Assembly (NCBI GenBank): GCA_947500415.1
Contig: CANMRT010000001.1
Coordinates: 1,390,982 to 1,454,981, forward strand
Direction of reading: 5' to 3'
DNA length: 64,000 bases
Origin: an uncultured Roseicyclus sp.
GTDB lineage: Bacteria > Pseudomonadota > Alphaproteobacteria > Rhodobacterales > Rhodobacteraceae
Both the position numbers and the translations under genes were made by a program. Shown in pieces: positions 61,552 to 64,000 of this stretch. A model generated the notes under the pieces. It did no database searches. It had not been told where the DNA came from and was given only the letters and a program-made list of their open reading frames with translations. Position 1 is the first letter of the stretch; the number at the start of each line of letters is the position of its first letter.

Positions 61552-61799
61552 AGTCAACAGTTTGGCTGGCGCTGGGTGCGAGTGTGGCGCTGGCGGGATG
61601 TGTGTCGACAACGCCTTCGGGACAATTTGAGGAAGCGCTGCCTGAAGAGGTTTTGGCGCTGGTGGCGCCGGGTCAGGACACCAACTCGGTCCGGCTCGAG
61701 GCTGATGGATGCTACTGGTATCTGCACCGGGGGCCGGTCGAAAGCACCTACATCCCGCTGATGACACGCGACCAGAGGATGATTTGTGTAACGGCCTGA
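61548..61799 (+). CDS. Small lipoprotein of unknown function
   Basis: An 83-residue protein with a lipoprotein signal (MKSTVWLALGASVALAGC) and a short mature domain with two cysteines (DGCYWYLHRGP and MICVTA). ATG 61548 overlaps the amidase stop by four bases (ATGA), so it is coupled to it. I recognise no family; the segment YWYLHRGPVESTYIPL is distinctive. It lies 25 bases upstream of the dihydropyrimidinase gene. Confidence 0.75.
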   Translation: MKSTVWLALGASVALAGCVSTTPSGQFEEALPEEVLALVAPGQDTNSVRLEADGCYWYLHRGPVESTYIPLMTRDQRMICVTA

Positions 61800-61824
61800 A
61801 TGGCCGCAACCTGAAGGGGATCAT

Positions 61825-63288
61825 ATGAGCAAGGTGATCAAGGGCGGCACGATTGTGACCGCTGACCGCCAGTGGACGGCGGATGTTCTGATCGAGGGCG
61901 AGAAGATCGCCGAGATTGGAGAGAACCTGTCTGGCGATGAGGTCATTGATGCCTCCGACGCCTATGTGATCCCCGGGGGCATCGACCCCCACACCCACCT
62001 GGAAATGCCCTTTATGGGCACGACGGCGGCGGAAACGTTCGAGACCGGCACCTTTGCCGCGGCGGCGGGCGGGACCACGATGCTGGTCGATTTCTGCCTG
62101 CCCGGTGAGGATGGTTCGCTTCTGAACGCAATCGACGAATGGGACCGGAAGTCGAAGGACCAGATCTGCGTCGACATCTCGTACCACATGGCCATCACCG
62201 GCTGGAACGAGAGCATTTTCAATGAGATGGAAGCCGTTGTTAAGGAACGCGGCATCAACACGTTCAAGCATTTCATGGCCTATAAGGGCGCGCTGATGAT
62301 CGAGGATGACGAGATGTTCGCCTCGTTCAAGCGCTGCGCGGAACTAGGCGCGCTGCCGCTGGTCCATGCCGAGAACGGCGATATCGTGGCGGAGCTTCAG
62401 CAGAAGTATCTGGCCGAAGGTGTGTTCGGGCCGGAAGGCCACGCGTATAGCCGACCACCCGAGGTGGAGGGTGAGGCCGCGAACCGAGCGATCATGATTG
62501 CCGATGCAGCGGGCACACCTTTGTACATCGTGCATGTGTCCTGCGAGCAGGCCCATGAGGCGATCCGGCGCGCGCGGCAGAAGGGGATGCGGGTCTACGG
62601 CGAGCCGTTGATCCAGCACCTGACACTGGATGAGACGGAATACTTCGACAAGGATTGGCAATATGCCGCGCGCCGGGTGATGTCGCCGCCGTTCCGGTCG
62701 AAGGACCATCAGGACGGGCTTTGGAATGGCCTCGCAGCGGGCTCGTTGCAGGTGGTGGCGACCGACCACGCGGCCTTCACCGATGAGCAGAAGCGCATGG
62801 GCGTGGACAACTTCGCCATGATCCCCAACGGGACTGGCGGGCTTGAAGAACGGATGGCGATGCTCTGGACGCGCGGTGTCGAGACGGGCCGCCTGACGCC
62901 TGAGGAATTTGTAGCGGTGACGTCGAGCAACATCGCGAAGATCCTGAATATCTATCCGATGAAAGGTGGCATTAACGTGGGCGGCGACGCCGATGTGGTG
63001 GTCTGGGACCCGAAACTGGGCCGCACGATCTCGACGGCGACGGCGAAATCTATCCTTGATTACAATGTGTTCGAGGGGATGGAGGTAAGTGCGTCGCCTC
63101 GCTACACGCTGAGCCGTGGCGATGTGGTTTGGGCGGCGGGCCAGAATAGCCAGCCGCAACCCGGTCGTGGGCGTTTCGTGAAACGGCCCCCGGCGGCGAG
63201 CCCGTCTCAGGCGCTGAGCAAGTGGAAGGCGCTGAATACGCCGCGGAAGATTGAGCGGGATCCGTTGAATATTCCGGCGGGGGTTTGA
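61825..63288 (+). CDS. hydA: Dihydropyrimidinase
   Basis: Zn amidohydrolase that opens dihydrouracil or dihydrothymine to the N-carbamoyl-beta-amino acid. The metal site has GGIDPHTHLEMPFMG (HxH), the carboxylated lysine in TFKHFMAYKGAL, PLVHAENGDI, IVHVSCEQAHEAI and VVATDHAAFTDEQK. The length is 487 residues with ATG 61825. It is the last gene of the cluster on this strand and is followed by GC-rich nested hairpins. Hydantoinase activity on 5-substituted hydantoins is a known side activity of the family. Confidence 0.96.
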   Translation: MSKVIKGGTIVTADRQWTADVLIEGEKIAEIGENLSGDEVIDASDAYVIPGGIDPHTHLEMPFMGTTAAETFETGTFAAAAGGTTMLVDFCLPGEDGSLLNAIDEWDRKSKDQICVDISYHMAITGWNESIFNEMEAVVKERGINTFKHFMAYKGALMIEDDEMFASFKRCAELGALPLVHAENGDIVAELQQKYLAEGVFGPEGHAYSRPPEVEGEAANRAIMIADAAGTPLYIVHVSCEQAHEAIRRARQKGMRVYGEPLIQHLTLDETEYFDKDWQYAARRVMSPPFRSKDHQDGLWNGLAAGSLQVVATDHAAFTDEQKRMGVDNFAMIPNGTGGLEERMAMLWTRGVETGRLTPEEFVAVTSSNIAKILNIYPMKGGINVGGDADVVVWDPKLGRTISTATAKSILDYNVFEGMEVSASPRYTLSRGDVVWAAGQNSQPQPGRGRFVKRPPAASPSQALSKWKALNTPRKIERDPLNIPAGV

Positions 63289-63312
63289 GGCACTTAGTTT
63301 ACCAGATGAAGC

Positions 63313-63386
63313 GCCCGGCGGCCCGCCGGGCAGCCCCCGACCGCTCCCATGGGCGGGGGCTTTACCCCCACCCGCGGTCGGGGGCT
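63313..63386 (+). repeat. Nested GC-rich inverted repeats after the dihydropyrimidinase gene
   Basis: A stem GCCCGGC (63313-63319) with GCCGGGC (63325-63331) is followed by a 12-pair stem (63332-63343 with 63375-63386). The loop of that stem contains a third stem, GGG-C-GGGGG (63351-63359) with CCCCC-A-CCC (63365-63373). No T run follows, and the next ATG is at 63392. It may be a REP-like intergenic repeat or an mRNA barrier rather than a simple terminator. Confidence 0.6.
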
Positions 63387-63391
63387 TCCCT

Positions 63392-63901
63392 ATGAGAGTT
63401 TCATTGGCTTTTCCGCGCCTCGCCGACCTCTGGGCCAACCTCCCCTCCATCGAGTCCATCGAGCCTTACGCCACAACCTTTGCGGCTTTCGCGATCATCG
63501 GGATTGCCATTCAGGTGCTGCTCCAGCGCCGCTCGGTCAATGCAGACGAAGCACGTCTTGCGCGGGAAAGTGCCGTGTTCCTCTACTCAGTCTTCGGCGA
63601 CGAAGCCTTCCGCGAAGAGCGGCGGGTTTTGGGGGCGAAGGCGGAGCAGCCACAAGAGAAGATGAGTGAGGAGACGCGGGCCGCCTTTAAAGCGGTGCTG
63701 CATCGATATGGTCTCGTATCGCTGGCCCATGTGCATGGTGGGGTGAAGGCCGAGATGATCAATTCTTACTGGGGCAATGTGCTTTTGAAGGATTGGGAGC
63801 GGCTCGAGCCATTCGTAAGGGCCGAGCGGGTGAAATACCCGTTTCTGCACCGCAATACCGAGCTTATGGTGGCGCGCATCCGTGAGATGGACCGCGCCTG
63901 A
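63392..63901 (+). CDS. Small membrane-anchored protein of unknown function
   Basis: A 169-residue protein with one hydrophobic segment near the N-terminus (about residues 29-45, TTFAAFAIIGIAIQVLL) and a charged, helical cytoplasmic remainder (about 46-169). The topology resembles DUF4760-type proteins, but the family assignment is uncertain. ATG 63392 lies immediately after the nested hairpins, so its ribosome site may be sequestered. It is downstream of the pyrimidine cluster on the same strand but shows no link to that pathway. Confidence 0.65.
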   Translation: MRVSLAFPRLADLWANLPSIESIEPYATTFAAFAIIGIAIQVLLQRRSVNADEARLARESAVFLYSVFGDEAFREERRVLGAKAEQPQEKMSEETRAAFKAVLHRYGLVSLAHVHGGVKAEMINSYWGNVLLKDWERLEPFVRAERVKYPFLHRNTELMVARIREMDRA

Positions 63902-63956
63902 CGGCGTGCGCTTTCCGGGGAGACTGGCTCGAAAAATGGGCGCATTCTGACTTTTT

Positions 63957-63972
63957 TTGACCTAACGATCAA
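63957..63972 (+). promoter_or_regulatory. RutR-like site at the right edge
   Basis: TTGACCTAACGATCAA agrees with TTGACCANNTGGTCAA at 11 of 14 specified positions and keeps both outer arms (TTGACC and TCAA). It lies after the stop of the last gene, so it probably serves a gene beyond the window. Confidence 0.5.
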
Positions 63973-64000
63973 AAAATGTGCTGGTGGGCTTGCCGGGAGG

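Noticed and set aside
60268-62271. Long minus-strand open frame opposite the amidase and dihydropyrimidinase genes
   Set aside because: A GC-rich shadow: the plus-strand genes are clear family members, and the opposite frame has no recognisable domain.
1-64000. tRNA, rRNA, CRISPR array, insertion sequence or prophage
   Set aside because: No T-loop-like GTTCGAATC context with paired arms, no regularly spaced repeats, and no transposase, integrase or phage gene were seen.

Overview
The window is a GC-rich chromosomal segment of an alphaproteobacterium, most likely a Rhodobacteraceae (roseobacter-group) species. The evidence is the murC-DUF2484-murB-ddl-ftsQ-ftsA-ftsZ-lpxC order, aerobic cobaltochelatase genes cobS and cobT, a glyQ-DUF6446-glyS-ppdK block, an NDUFA12-mlaD-DUF2155-aat-accC-accB block, and a RutR-controlled reductive pyrimidine pathway. 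I see no prophage, insertion sequence, CRISPR array, tRNA or rRNA. Start codons were chosen from Shine-Dalgarno spacing, four-base overlaps with the upstream gene, and family N-termini.

Layout. 1-12033 (+): cell-wall and division genes (murC partial at the left edge, three small membrane proteins, murB, ddl, ftsQ, ftsA, ftsZ), then lpxC, bamD and recN. 12206-15022 (+): a ClC-type chloride transporter and an unknown exported protein. 15025-25369 (-): DUF427, pepP, then cobT and cobS separated by seven uncharacterised, mostly exported proteins and a threonine dehydratase. 25506-26803 (+): an ECF sigma factor with its RskA-like anti-sigma factor. 26945-27100: a structured RNA resembling 6S RNA. 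27188-29014 (-): a SPOR/peptidoglycan-binding protein with a degenerate trypsin-like domain. 29218-36451 (+): glyQ, DUF6446, glyS, ppdK, sleB. 36549-40961 (+): folB fusion, folP, glmM, a thioesterase, with a GNAT gene on the other strand. 40975-46779: guaD (-), mgtE (+), and a 998-residue protein (-) that looks like PilM and PilP joined through one membrane span. 47017-52832: metY, NDUFA12, mlaD, DUF2155, aat, accC, accB. 53112-63288: pyrimidine catabolism. 63392-63901: a small membrane protein.

How the genes work together. The clearest system is at 53034-63972. PreT and PreA reduce uracil or thymine to the dihydropyrimidine, dihydropyrimidinase (61825) opens the ring, a Zn amidohydrolase (60301) releases beta-alanine, and a class III aminotransferase (58287) removes its amino group. 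RutR (57484) is encoded divergently. A perfect 16-base RutR palindrome (58229) lies before the aminotransferase, and weaker copies lie before preT (53034) and at the right edge (63957). Accessory VOC, ACT, cupin, methyltransferase and small exported proteins sit inside the cluster without an obvious catalytic step. The left third is the standard envelope and division module. The remaining blocks are housekeeping genes typical of the family, with several unexplained proteins and RNA structures described under findings.
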